The position numbers and the translations under genes are program-made. DNA of 64,000 nucleotides from Bostrychus sinensis (taxonomy: Eukaryota; Chordata; Actinopteri; Gobiiformes; Eleotridae), in contig CM036242.1 in assembly GCA_020698575.1 (NCBI GenBank), positions 6,878,754 through 6,942,753 on the forward strand, in the 5' to 3' direction. The notes under the pieces are model-generated. The model searched no databases, was not told the DNA's origin, and worked only from the letters and a program-made list of their open reading frames with translations. Numbering within the stretch: position 1 is the first letter of the stretch; every line of letters begins with the position of its first letter. Positions 32,101-41,650 of this stretch are shown piece after piece.

Positions 32101-34694
32101 TCGGTTTTGGTATCGGCCCACTTACTGGTATCGGTATCGGTGCATCCCTAATTGAAAAGAACATTTTATTTCTAGCGGTTTATTCCCTTTTCTGTCATTT
32201 TGCAGATTGAACTCCGCAGAAGGGGGGCGGTCCCAAAGGAGAATCCAGCGAACCAGATGGGCACAGGAGCTGACCGAGACCGAGCGAGGGGCATGGACCC
32301 TCGGCGAGAGAAGAGAGGAGGAATGAGGGTATGTTCTGCACTGCGTCCCCATGATGAGGCGCTGCAGTGTATAAAACACAGTGTAAAACAGGAACAAATA
32401 AGTTAAATGTGCACTGCTTTTGTCACAGGGACGAGGAGGACGCAAGCAGCCCTCAGACAGGTGAGTGGACACCGTTTACCTGAATATGGGTCCTTTACGT
32501 CAGTGGGTCCCAGGTTTTTTGTCTTGAGTACCCCCTGGGCTTTGTGTGATAACGCAAGTACAACCTCACCCATACGTGTTGATGATTCTTCAAAAAGTGG
32601 TCGTATAAAACATCTGTTTATAAAAACAAAGATATTTTATACTTAATTCATTGTAAATACCAATTTTCCTGCAAATTTTCTTACTGCAATTCAAAATAAA
32701 AGAATAAAAATAATGTGTCTTTTTAATGTGACTATAAAATACAAAAATAATAACAATATAAACTGCTATTACATTTACACATTTTACTATATATTTTCTG
32801 TTCAAAATAAACTAATATAAAAAAATTAAAATATAACTAAGAATTTTCAATAGAAAAAATAAAATAATTTATCATCTTGTAAATAACTGATGAAATAATT
32901 CCAAGTACTCCCTGCTAAGTGCTAGTGTACCCCTGAGGGTCTCCGTACCTCTGGTTGGGAAACACTGCTTTTACGTGACAACAATTATAATTAATTATTA
33001 TGTTTACGAAATTATGTCTTTCCTGCCTTGAGAGTTTAGGCTGTGGACCGTAGTGTATTTTATTAATAATATTAGTCAAATCTTTAGTTTCTTAAATACA
33101 GTTTAGATGTGTATGTTTGGTGTCCTGCGGGGTGACTTGACAGATGAGGGATCTAAACACGCAAAACCTTTAGGAGCTCATCAGTTAATCACAGACCCGA
33201 GAGACCTTTAGAGTTTAGTGAGTTAAAGGGGAAAATTTTATTATTAATATTTGTCAGATCCTTAGTTCCTCAAACACAATTAACTTGTTCATGTTGGTGT
33301 CCTGTGTGTGACTGTATTTTTCAAAAAAGAAATTTTTTTAGGGGGGAACTGGGTGTTTTGTTTTTTTATAGACGTATTTAGAAACAGTGGGGGGCACGGT
33401 GGCAGAGTGGGAAGTGCTTTTGCCTCGGGCCGTCACATGATCTCTCTGTGTTACTGTTGGTTCTCTCTGGCTCCTCCCACCATCTGAAGACATGCGTGTG
33501 TTTGGTGAATTGGTGATTCTAAAATTGCCCCTAGTGAATGAATGTGAGAGTGAATGGTTGTCTGTCAGTCCTGTGACTAACTGGCCATTGTCCACGGTGT
33601 AACCCGCCAAAGGCCCATAGTCGCAGGGACAGGCTCTACTTCCCCGTGACCCCTAAGCAGGAAAAGATTAAGGAATTCTTCCCTTAAAAGACTGCCTTGT
33701 TACAGAGTTCCCGCAAGGCATTAAAAAGCATTAAAAGCCATTAAATTGATTTAGCAAAAATGAAGGCCTTAAACCTGCTATGAGCATTATATATATATAT
33801 ATTTTTTTGTTTCATAAAAATGACCCACATGCGTCCCAAATGAGGTAAACATGTTTCGTCAAATCAAATATTAGATTTACTGATTACAGTGGTACAGTTG
33901 ATTTATTAACAATTAAAAATATATTTCACATAATGGCCAAGTTGTTTTTGTTTACATTTTTGTTTTGGTTCTAAAACTGCATCGCCGATCGTCCAATCAG
34001 AAAAGAGACCATTGTTTTGATTTAGACTGCAGTACTGTTTTAAACCAGTACATGCACATGCCGCTTACAGTACCTTTTAAATTGCATTAAAAATGTAAAA
34101 TAGTTTTATAGTAAAATTGCTGACGTATTAGTTTTACTCATGTATAAAAATATGTATTTATGTAATAATTTACCATTTTTGTAGCCTACATTAGTGTGAT
34201 AGATGGCTTTGCTTCCAGTGGGACCAAATGTTTGACTTTCAACATTATTGGCACTTTATTAACTGTATTTTACAATATTTGCAAATAAATAAAAAACTAT
34301 TTAAGCTGTCTCCATTGTATGTTTGTGGCTTTAAAAAGGTTAAAAATGGCATTAAAAAGCATTAAAGACCTGCTGAACCCTGTGTTAGTTTAGTGTGTTT
34401 TCAGCTTCCCCATTAGCAGCCATCCATAACTCCTGACTTACAACCCTTTCCTTGTTTCCTTTTAGACAACCCCTCAGTGCTAAAAGTAAAGTGTACGACG
34501 CTAACGGACGGCTGCTGTCCAACGGGAAGGACCTGTGCGACTGCCTGGACGTGGACTGTATGGGCTGTTTTTTCCCCTGTCCCGACTGCGGGTCCCGGAA
34601 GTGCGGGGTGGAGTGTCGCTGTGACCGGAAGTGGCTGTACGAGCAGGTGGAGGTGGAGGGAGGCGAGATCATCCGCAACAAGTACGCAGTTTAA
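27235..34694 (+). CDS. arl14ep: THAP domain - ARL14EP domain protein (arl14ep-like), 5 exons
   Basis: Exons 27235-27305, 29525-29720, 32206-32328, 32429-32460 and 34466-34694 join in frame to 216 residues. Residues 1-81 form a THAP zinc finger (C5, C10, C54, H57 ligands; P26, W36, F58; AVPT at 76-79), a sequence-specific DNA-binding fold. Residues 90-141 are basic and glycine/arginine-rich. Residues 146-216 are an ARL14EP (ARF7EP_C) domain: SKVYD, DLCDCLDVDCMGC, CPDCGSRKCGVECRCDRKWL, EQVEVEGGEIIRNK, with nine cysteines. Mammalian ARL14EP has been linked to an ARF-family GTPase and to chromatin (SETDB1) complexes; its N-terminus as I recall it is not a THAP domain. Neighbouring fshb supports the symbol. 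The start is the ATG opening the THAP motif MPVICA. An AATAAA lies at 35147. All splice phases agree, but RNA has not been checked. Confidence 0.82.
27534..27853. mobile_element. Short hAT-like MITE in THAP-gene intron 1
   Basis: Ends TAGGATGACCAGATTT and the reverse complement of AGAGTGACCAGAAATCC. ACTTAAGT occurs on both sides (27526-27533 and 27854-27861) as an 8-bp target duplication. It is inserted in an ACTTAAGT-type repeat. Confidence 0.75.
28195..28854 (+). mobile_element. Internally deleted Tc1-type element
   Basis: Perfect inverted ends CACTCAAGGAAAAAAGAAAC and its complement, with TA on each side. It keeps a transposase N-terminus (TPATRERLAAIGLL, HHSTVVRLAERF, NDRPRSGRP), the DNA-binding half, but no catalytic region. 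Lies in THAP-gene intron 1. Confidence 0.92.
28870..29240. repeat. Dispersed repeat, copy shared with 38420-38720
   Basis: TAATCGGCATTATGGC, CATTATGCTGTAC and GGAGAGTTAGG blocks occur in the same order and spacing at 38430-38560. Includes a poly-A run near 29125-29151. Confidence 0.75.
29525..29720 (+). CDS. arl14ep: THAP-ARL14EP exon 2: second half of THAP domain
   Basis: 196 nt after a TCAG acceptor. FPLSKPQLASKWVQ, CLCSEHF (third and fourth zinc ligands), DCFRDY and DAVPTLY are diagnostic. Ends in phase 0 at a GTATCG donor. Confidence 0.87.
30196..31179 (+). mobile_element. Candidate solo LTR of a retrovirus-like element
   Basis: Begins TGTTGAG and ends CTCAACA, a TG...CA inverted terminus. 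Flanks ATTGT and ATCGT fit a 5-bp duplication with one change. A TATA-like TGTATATAGCAG lies at about 30708. No primer-binding site, gag or pol follows, so it is read as a solo LTR in THAP-gene intron 2. The orientation is set by the TATA-like box only. Confidence 0.55.
31467..32150. mobile_element. Non-autonomous hAT element, TAGGGATGCACCGATACC ends
   Basis: Both termini read TAGGGATGCACCGATACC and its complement, and both are flanked by ATTGAAAA (31459-31466 and 32151-32158). Interior is rich in CGATAC/GAGTAC short repeats. It ends 55 bp before exon 3. Confidence 0.95.
32206..32328 (+). CDS. arl14ep: THAP-ARL14EP exon 3: basic linker
   Basis: 123 nt, phase 0 to 0, between TTTTGCAG and GTATGT. 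It codes a hydrophilic arginine-rich stretch (IELRRRG ... RREKRGGMR), a possible nuclear-localisation segment. It starts 55 bp after the end of a hAT element. Confidence 0.7.
32429..32460 (+). CDS. arl14ep: THAP-ARL14EP exon 4: 32-nt linker exon
   Basis: GRGGRKQPSD between TGTCACAG and GTGAGT, ending in phase 2 as exon 5 needs. A hAT element begins 40 bp downstream. Confidence 0.7.
32501..32967. mobile_element. Non-autonomous hAT element next to exon 4
   Basis: Ends CAGTGGGTCCCAGG and the reverse complement of CAGTGTTTCCCAACC. CTTTACGT upstream and CTTTTACGT downstream give an 8-bp duplication with one inserted T. Confidence 0.88.
33385..33660 (+). repeat. tRNA-like-headed retroposon fragment
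   Basis: GGGGGCACGGTGGCAGAGTG head, AAGACATGCGTGTGTTTGG and ATTGGTGATTCTAAA blocks. Same family as 25155-25515, here in plus orientation, with the region around box B eroded. Confidence 0.65.
33703..34382. mobile_element. hAT-like MITE in THAP-gene intron 4
   Basis: Left CAGAGTTCCCGCAAGGC then ATTAAAAAGCATTAAA; right end complement of CAGGGTTCAGCAGG then TCTTTAATGC. The long TIR is clear; the target duplication is uncertain (TTGTTA / TGTTAG). Confidence 0.6.
34466..34694 (+). CDS. arl14ep: THAP-ARL14EP exon 5: ARL14EP domain and stop
   Basis: After a TTTCCTTTTAG acceptor it codes the whole cysteine-rich domain and ends IIRNKYAV-TAA. GC-rich codon use contrasts with the AT-rich surroundings, as in a conserved coding exon. 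Confidence 0.92.
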
Positions 34695-35152
34695 AAGAAC
34701 CATGGACCATTTAAGACTGCTCATGAACAAATCTTTGAGAAGGTTTACTGTCTGATGCTGCCTATGGTGGACGTATTCAACTCATGACAACAGTGGAGCG
34801 CCTGGTTTACATTCATAGAAGAGTGAAGTAGGTCTGGAACCCCTCTCATTCATGTATCCTGCCGAGTTTATTTGTACTGACCAATTATAAAGGTTTGTCT
34901 GAACTGGGGAGATGCTTTGTTTATGACTTTGTTTTTCAAATTGCATCACTCTAGAGGTAGTTTGTTACGTTGGTACTGCCCCCTGTTTTCTGATTGGTTC
35001 AGTGTCCATTTGCTCTGCGTCCTGGAAGTTGAACTGACAGAGACCAGACTAATGGTTTCAGAGAAAGAATAAGGACGGCTGGCCAGGCTTTGGGGCTTTT
35101 ACCTTTCATTATATTTCTTAAAACAGCTCTGAATTGTCACTGTTGTAATAAA
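34695..35152 (+). other. arl14ep: 3' UTR of THAP-ARL14EP gene with polyadenylation signal
   Basis: Runs from the TAA to AATAAA at 35147-35152, followed by a T/G-rich stretch (35153-35190) suitable as a downstream element. No other feature found in it. Confidence 0.65.
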
Positions 35153-35369
35153 GTCTTTGTTATATTACAGATTTACTCTTTTTGTTGTTGTTATTTTGAA
35201 AACCTTTGGCAATATTACTTAGTGTATAAAGTTAACCTTGTGGTTATATATCCAAAGTTTAACCAGTAACTCTACTATTTTTTTTCCTATAAACATTTGA
35301 TAGAAAAAGCTTAGTTAAGAAGAGTGTGCCCTGTATTGTAACATGGCATAAACAATTTAGTTTTTATTA

Positions 35370-36348
35370 AGGGTGCTCAGATCAGGATTTTTGAGGCCGA
35401 TCACCGATCAGCCTCTGCTGTGATCGGCCGATACCGATCATGGCCGATACCGATCACGTGGTCTTCAATGTAGTAATGTATTGTATGCAGGCTATTATTA
35501 GTTCCATTTGAAAAATACTGTAGCCTTTGTAAATATAAAAGAACAACAAAATTCTACTTATTTTTGTTTTAGAAGAGGTTTTGTTGCATTATTGGCCTTT
35601 AATGTGTGCCCAGTGTCTGTGGCTTTGTTTGAATGCTCCGCTGATGTAAAAATCAGCTGTTCTTAATTGGTTCCTTTAATGCGAGTCCGCGGGTGCAGCG
35701 CCTGTGTCCGCGTAACGCGCAGCCAAACCAGGTTGAAACACAGTGGACTAAAGAGCAGACAGCTCCTGCTGCCAGTTTTGACAACGTCTGAATGAAGAAA
35801 ACATGCAAAGAGAGCAGAGAAGACAACGATGAAAGGTGCTCCTCTCAGACACACGGACACATGGGCTGCCTTTTTACTTTCTCTTTCCATTGGCAGCCAT
35901 TTGGTGCAGTTTAAGCCACAAAACGCACAGTTTTCTCCGCGCAACAAGACACAGGCAGACTCTGAACTTTCTTAATCCTTTTAACGTAACTGTTAGCGGG
36001 TTAGCTGTAGCTCTATTTACGTTGGTGTTTGCAAATACACGCACTGCTGCGCCTCGGTTCTGTCCCGTGCGCTCCTAAAGCAGGCGGGGACACAGCGGGG
36101 ACACAAAGCAGCGCCTCCAGGACAGGTTTGTGTTAGTTATAACCAGGGCTTAACTTAAAAACACTGCTAAAATAACGCTACTGCTGTTTAATCAAACCGG
36201 AGTTGCAGGACAGTAAATATGAGAGCCTTGCGTGTTTCTTGTAATTTCATCGGCCCTTCTGATCGGCCCATTTTACCGATCACCGATCACTCTATTTTTA
36301 GCCATGATCGGCCGATCATGATCGGCGGCCGATCGATCGGAGCACCCT
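35370..36348. mobile_element. GATCGG-rich TIR element with 12-bp flanking repeat
   Basis: Termini AGGGTGCTC / GAGCACCCT, then multiple CCGATCA and GATCGGCC subrepeats at both ends. The 12-mer TAGTTTTTATTA flanks both sides exactly (35358-35369 and 36349-36360). No transposase. Confidence 0.85.
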
Positions 36349-36699
36349 TAGTTTTTATTACTTTTACTCCCAACATTTGAACACAAATATCAGTTCTTTC
36401 TAATCCTTTACATTGTCAGGACAGGCTTGTTACTTTTTTATAGCTCAGCTTCCATTCACACTCTGCTTTGCCAATCTACACAGATGATGACACGAAGTGT
36501 AAGAGGTGACTAACTAGAGAGGGAAAGTTCAGAGACAGTGTACAGTTTGTGAGAGAAAAGGCTTGGTGCAGAGACATGGAGGAAAGTGAACCAGGGAATA
36601 CTGTGATGACCGCACTTCAGATTCCAGGAATGTGTGCTTTTTAGTTTTGCAGTTTTGAGTTTTCAAATGTGTATTAATATGGCAAGAATTCATTTTTAC

Positions 36700-36845
36700 T
36701 TAATACTTTTACTTAGTACATTTCTGAGCCTGTGCCGTTTTACTTTGCTTGAGTAAAGCAGTCAGTACTTCTACATTAAACAGACTTACAAAAGTATCTA
36801 TACTTCTACATAAGTACAGAATACTAGTACTTTTGCCACCTGTTT
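36700..36845. repeat. ACTTAAGT-type repeat fragment
   Basis: A run of TACTT-type motifs (TTTACTTAGTACATTTC, TTCTACATAAGTACAG) of the same family as 15160-15440 and 54959-55485. Confidence 0.5.
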
Positions 36846-36943
36846 ATGTTACAGAGACCAGTTTACATGAATTCATTCTTTATCTGCATTACAGAATTAG
36901 AAACCACCCTTTACAATCAGTGACCATTTCTGTATACAAGCTA

Positions 36944-37788
36944 CACTATATTGCCAATAGTATTTGCTCACTTGCCTTAACACACAACTGAACTTAATTC
37001 TAAATCCATATAGGGTTTAATAAGACGTAAGGCCACCCGTTGCATCTATAACAGCTTTAACTCCAATGCTTTCCACAAGCTTTAGGAGTGTTTATGGGAA
37101 TTTTTGACCATTTTTCCAGAAGCATGGAGTTTAGACACTGACAGTCTTCGCTATAATTCATCAAAGGCCATACCGCCTTGTGGATGGCCATACCGATGGC
37201 CATACCGCCTTGTGGATGCCCGATCCCATCAGACCTCGGAAGCTAAGCAGGGTAGGGCCTGGTCAGTACCTGGATGGGAGACCGTTGGGGAACACCAGGA
37301 AGCCGGTGTGAATGTGAGTGAGTGGTTGGTGGTGGTCGGAGGGTCCGTTGGCGCAGATGTGTGCAGCCGTGCTTCTGTCAGTCTACCCCAGGGGAAACTG
37401 TGGCTACAAAACATAGCTTACCACCACCGAGTATGGAGTGAATGAAATACCCCTTCCCTACTGTGTGTAAAGCGCTTTGGGTGACTTGTGTCATAGTTAA
37501 AGCGCTATACAAATACCATTCCCATTCCCATTCCCATCCCAAAGGTGTTCTGTCAGGTTGAGGTCAGGACTCTGTGCAGCCCAGTCCTGTTCTTCCACAC
37601 CAAACTCACTCATCCATGTCTTTATGGGATTTGTGTGTAGTCATATTGGAACAGGAAGTGGCAATCCTCAAACTTTCCCACAAAGTTTTCCACAAAGCTG
37701 CTTGACTTTCTACACCTGTGGCCATGGAAGTGATTGGAACACCTTCAGTTATTTGTGTGGGTGAGCGAATACTTTTGGCAATATAATG
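36944..37788. mobile_element. Tc1/mariner MITE with nested 5S-SINE
   Basis: Termini CACTATATTGCCAATAG and the complement of CATTATATTGCCAAAAG with TA on each side. The interior matches the common fish MITE (GGTGTTCTGTCAGGTTGAGG at 37543) and is interrupted at about 37168 by a SINE. Confidence 0.88.
37170..37540 (+). repeat. 5S rRNA-derived SINE (SINE3-like)
   Basis: 37199-37299 is 5S rRNA-like, including GAAGCTAAGCAGGGT and TGGATGGGAGACCG, the internal promoter region. An unrelated body follows, then an L2-like tail (AAAGCGCTTTGGGTGACTTG, AGCGCTATACAAAT) and a CATTCC repeat. The first about 30 bp of the 5S head is duplicated upstream. It is a retroposon, not a functional 5S gene. Confidence 0.9.
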
Positions 37789-38419
37789 TATATGTGCAGG
37801 TCATCTGTACATGCAAGAATAATCATGTATATTATATTTTAGAAAACTAGAGGAACAGAGGATCGTCCTAATGAGGCAGCAGAGTCGCAGTGTGACACAG
37901 CAGAGAGCTGCAGAATGTGCCCACTCAGTACTGTCGTATTTTTACTTTCTGTTGTCCTTGAGACGAGGACACACTGTGGTCAATCTGTGTCCCGTCCTGT
38001 CCCGTTTTAGAACTACATTATTTATTCTGGTCCTTTGCACATTAGAGCAGAAAGTACAGCAGATACACATTGTGCAGATTGCCCCAAACTGTATCACAAG
38101 ACCAGTACCAGTGCTGAAAGAATTATTTTTAGCCTGGACTGAGCATAATAATGTAAGGCTGCTTTATTACTGTGTAGAGGTATTAGGTACGCTCGAGCAG
38201 TTTTCTTCTGTTGAAAACCCACTGGGCACTGTGACTTGTAATTTTGGCTAGTGACTCAATAACAGCTTACCTGTGATATTAACTAAACCATTTTGTCATT
38301 TTGTGCCGTGTGCACTTCTAATCACGTAAAGTACATTTAGGATATTGTAATCCAGCATTTAAAGATTATGTACGTCCTGAGCATAAAAGGGTGAGCAGAT
38401 AAGAATTAGAGGTGATTGT
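37789..38419. other. Intergenic, no gene recognised
   Basis: An open frame at 37871-38251 on the plus strand has no recognisable family features and no splice context. AT-rich flanks. Confidence 0.35.
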
Positions 38420-39015
38420 GGTTATTTTATTAATCGGCATTATGGCCATAATTGATTGAAAGAAATACTAACAATTATTCATTATGCTGTACTGTAGAAT
38501 AAAGGTACAGTATCACTGGAGAGTTAGGGCAAATTAAACATAAAATTCAGCAAGTGTTTCATAAAATTTTATTGTGGTATTCTTTTTTTAAAGTGCTGTT
38601 TTTTTATAAAACATAATGGTAGGTGAGGTCAAGGCAGTGGTTAATGGTTAATTGATAATTGTTTGTTAAGACTAGCAACAATTAATCAAAACTGAATGGA
38701 AATTGCAAAGGCTGCAATTATTTAGATTATATAATGTCTTCTGCAGAGAACAAAATATCCCGTCTTTGCAGGATCTTAATGTGTGTACCCTGAGCTACAG
38801 CTGTAGTTTAGACATGACACGTGTTAAAGACATGACATGAAAGGCACGTGATGAGCTCAGCAGTTAATATTAGTGTTCTCTGTCAAAGTGTCAATGCTCC
38901 ATCACATGCCTAATGTGTCTACTGTCAACTAAACATTGATTTTAAAAATATATTGCAAATCTCATCGCAACTGCAGAATGTCAGAAAAATTGCAATTAGA
39001 TGTGCATCAATAACG
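38420..39015. repeat. Dispersed repeat, longer copy
   Basis: The first half matches 28870-29240 and the second half matches 24530-24690. This copy therefore joins two fragments seen apart elsewhere and probably shows the fuller element. Confidence 0.65.
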
Positions 39016-39659
39016 AGTCAAGGGTGACCAGATTTTGTTCCATTTACCTGAATGTAAATACAGTGCCTTCATGTGTTGTGTATCATGTACAAAATGTGAG
39101 ATAAAAGCCTGTCTTTAGAGTAACTTGAACAGAGTGAGAGTCTGCTGTAGCCTTTGCCATTCTCCAAAGAAATGGTCACATGGTCTGATCTTGCATCGAT
39201 CTGTGCCAAATTTCTCACTGGTGCCCTCTAGAAATGTTTTTACTTAAGCCCCACCTACTGATATAACCCACTTTCTCCAAGCTCTGTACACAAATAGCAC
39301 TTAGCATAAAACATCTCTTGGAGCAGTATTCTGTGCACTGGAAGTCAGCTATTTTCAGTCAAAAAAGACAATTATTTGGGGAATTCCACTCCTCATATTT
39401 TAACCGTCTATCACTGCTTTATCACTGCTTGCAGTTTTATATAATAAATATGGCTAATGATAGTGAGTTTGGTGAATGTTCCCTGAAAGGCTACAGTAGG
39501 CTGACTTTGAATCAGCTGTGCCTTCGTGGTCCCACAGTGTCCTCTAGTGGCCACTTATTATATTACTGTGACTTTTTGTGTCCTTGCTGGTGCCATTCAT
39601 GTGAAGAAAGAATGGAGGCTTAAGAAGTGAAGAATGGCCCACAGCAATGTAAGAAACTA

Positions 39660-39990
39660 ATAATACTTCAAGACACTTCTGGTATAAATCTTGTAACATT
39701 TTGGACTGCTTTTATTGTATCTTTAATGTAGTATTTTTTATTGTTGAGTGGTTTATCTGCGCAAACATAGGTCAAGGTTAAGATTTATTGTCGGGTTGAT
39801 TTCACTCATGGTCTCTGTTTCTCTCATCCACAACTTAATTTTATTATTTAAATGAACACTTTTTACTAAGTTTAAATAAATTACATTTTTAAGGCAGAAA
39901 TTGTACTTACATTTTTAAGTTAAACCAGCAAATTACGAGCTAACTACTTTTGCCACTGAGCTGCCAATATGGACAAATCTACAAAAAAGA
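39660..39990. repeat. MITE family X, copy 1
   Basis: Its reverse complement matches 60900-61080: the TTAAATAAATTACATTTTTA block, GTGGATGAGAGAA and GACCATGAGTGAAAT blocks. Confidence 0.65.
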
Positions 39991-40364
39991 ACAAGTATAC
40001 AAGAGCTACAGAACTGATTTTACAACACACTTTTAACAAAGCTTCTCTGTTCAGGTCTCTGTCTCGAGATGTTCTACAAGCAAGCACTACGTTATAACAT
40101 GTAGTATTCCCATTTAGTTTCCTCTAGCATAATGTTTATTTGTTTGTTTGTGGCAGTTGGATATCAGCTTATGTGCAGACTGCTGAAGGCACTGCTGACC
40201 CAGATTGTGTAGCAGTAATACAGCCTGCACACTGGAGAGCCACTGACCTACAGCACAGACAACTGCTACAGCATTGTTATGAGGACTGCAGTGGACATTA
40301 AGGCCCATTTATCATTCATCTCCTACTTATTCCTATTAGGGGTCCCGATCACCGCTGTTGCCTA

Positions 40365-41022
40365 TAGACCCTTTTCACGATGACGTCAGACAACTTCCGT
40401 TTTGAGACGATGGGATGTATCTTCATTTCCAGTGCTGCTGCTCGCCAGTATGGAATTTACTCGGAGTCTTAAAAATTTGCCAAATATAAGGCTACATGAT
40501 GTACAGAGATTTGCTGATGAATTAAAGTAAAGATTAGTTTGTAGTTTTGGCATTAGATGTGAAAAGTCTATTATTTTGTCACAGATTGATCACTACAGCA
40601 GAGTCAGTGTCCGAGCACAGAGCTTTACTAAATGAAAATATACTGTAGTACTATCCAGTGGTATTTCCTGATAAGCAGATTGTCAAATATTCAGATAAAC
40701 TCAGATCATGACATGATCTAACACTGTTTTATAGCGCAGCTCTATCACTTAGCCATGTTGCTAACGCTATCTAGCTACATAACAAAGCACTCACTTCATA
40801 ATCCAAGTATCCTTCGTTGAAGAATTAATATCCTTTCGCAAGTTTTGAACATTTTGTGGATAAATATTCATTTGAAATTCGCTGTATATTGTGTAAACTT
40901 GTAAACAGCAATTTGAAAAAAGTCTGGGTGAATTTCTTATGGGAGAAGCGCGGCACCGGAACTGAAGATACATCCCATCGTCTCAAAACGGAAGTTGTCT
41001 GATGTCACGTGAAAAGGGTCTA
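40365..41022. mobile_element. Long-TIR element (TAGACCCTTTTCAC)
   Basis: The first about 65 bp and last about 75 bp are near-perfect inverted copies (TAGACCCTTTTCACG, CAGACAACTTCCGTTTTGAG, ACGATGGGATGTATCTTCA). The interior is AT-rich with no gene. The target duplication is not evident. Confidence 0.85.
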
Positions 41023-41165
41023 TTGGAAGCTTGCGTCATTCGCACCTACTTACAGTATTAATCAATGGATTCAGAGGTCTATCAAAGATCATATTTCACA
41101 CATTTTTCAACCATTTTTAGAGCTGTTTGATTTGTTACAAATGGCAAAAGTGTTCAAACCATATA

Positions 41166-41650
41166 CAGTCATATGTAAAAGTCTGGGCACTCCTCTGAGG
41201 TTGCATAATAATTTACTCTGTCTTCACGACAAAAGATCAGAGGTATGTCATTAATTTTCTAGTGACATCTGAGTTCTAGGGAGTTTTCCTAACAACAGTT
41301 TTAGTGTAACAGGATTTAGGAGTATGAAATTAAATAAAATATTTTAAAAATGTCTGCAAATGTTTGGGCACCCTTGTAAGTTTGCTGATTTGAATGCATG
41401 TAACTTCTCAAAATGGATTATTTGCGACACAAAACTTGTTAGATTAGTGAGTTAAGCCTTGAACATCGTAGACAGGTGCATTCAATAATGAGAAAAGGTA
41501 TTTAAGGTGGTAATCAGGAGAAAAGGTATTTAAGGTGGTAATCAGGAAATGGAAGGACACAGGTAAAGTTGATGTTAAGGCCAAATGTGGCAGGTCAAGA
41601 AAAATACCAGAGAGACACGGGCAAGGAATGGTGAGAATGGTTAAAGACCA
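41166..41650 (+). mobile_element. 5' part of another Tc1-type element
   Basis: CAGTCATATGTAAAAGTCTG preceded by TA is a Tc1-type terminus; AATGTTTGGGCACCC recurs inside. A 26-bp direct repeat AGAAAAGGTATTTAAGGTGG (extending into TAATCAG) occurs twice at 41492-41547. No opposite terminus found nearby. Confidence 0.6.

Noticed and set aside
34385..34755. Alternative frames over the ARL14EP exon
   Set aside because: Antisense or out-of-frame shadows of the conserved cysteine-rich exon.
37199..37299. 5S rRNA gene
   Set aside because: Sequence is 5S-like but continues into a SINE body and tail and lies inside a transposon; not a functional rRNA gene.
37871..38251. 126-codon open frame
   Set aside because: No family features and low coding character; likely chance.
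39318..39623. 101-codon open frame on the plus strand
   Set aside because: No recognised domain, no splice context, ordinary composition and repeat surroundings.
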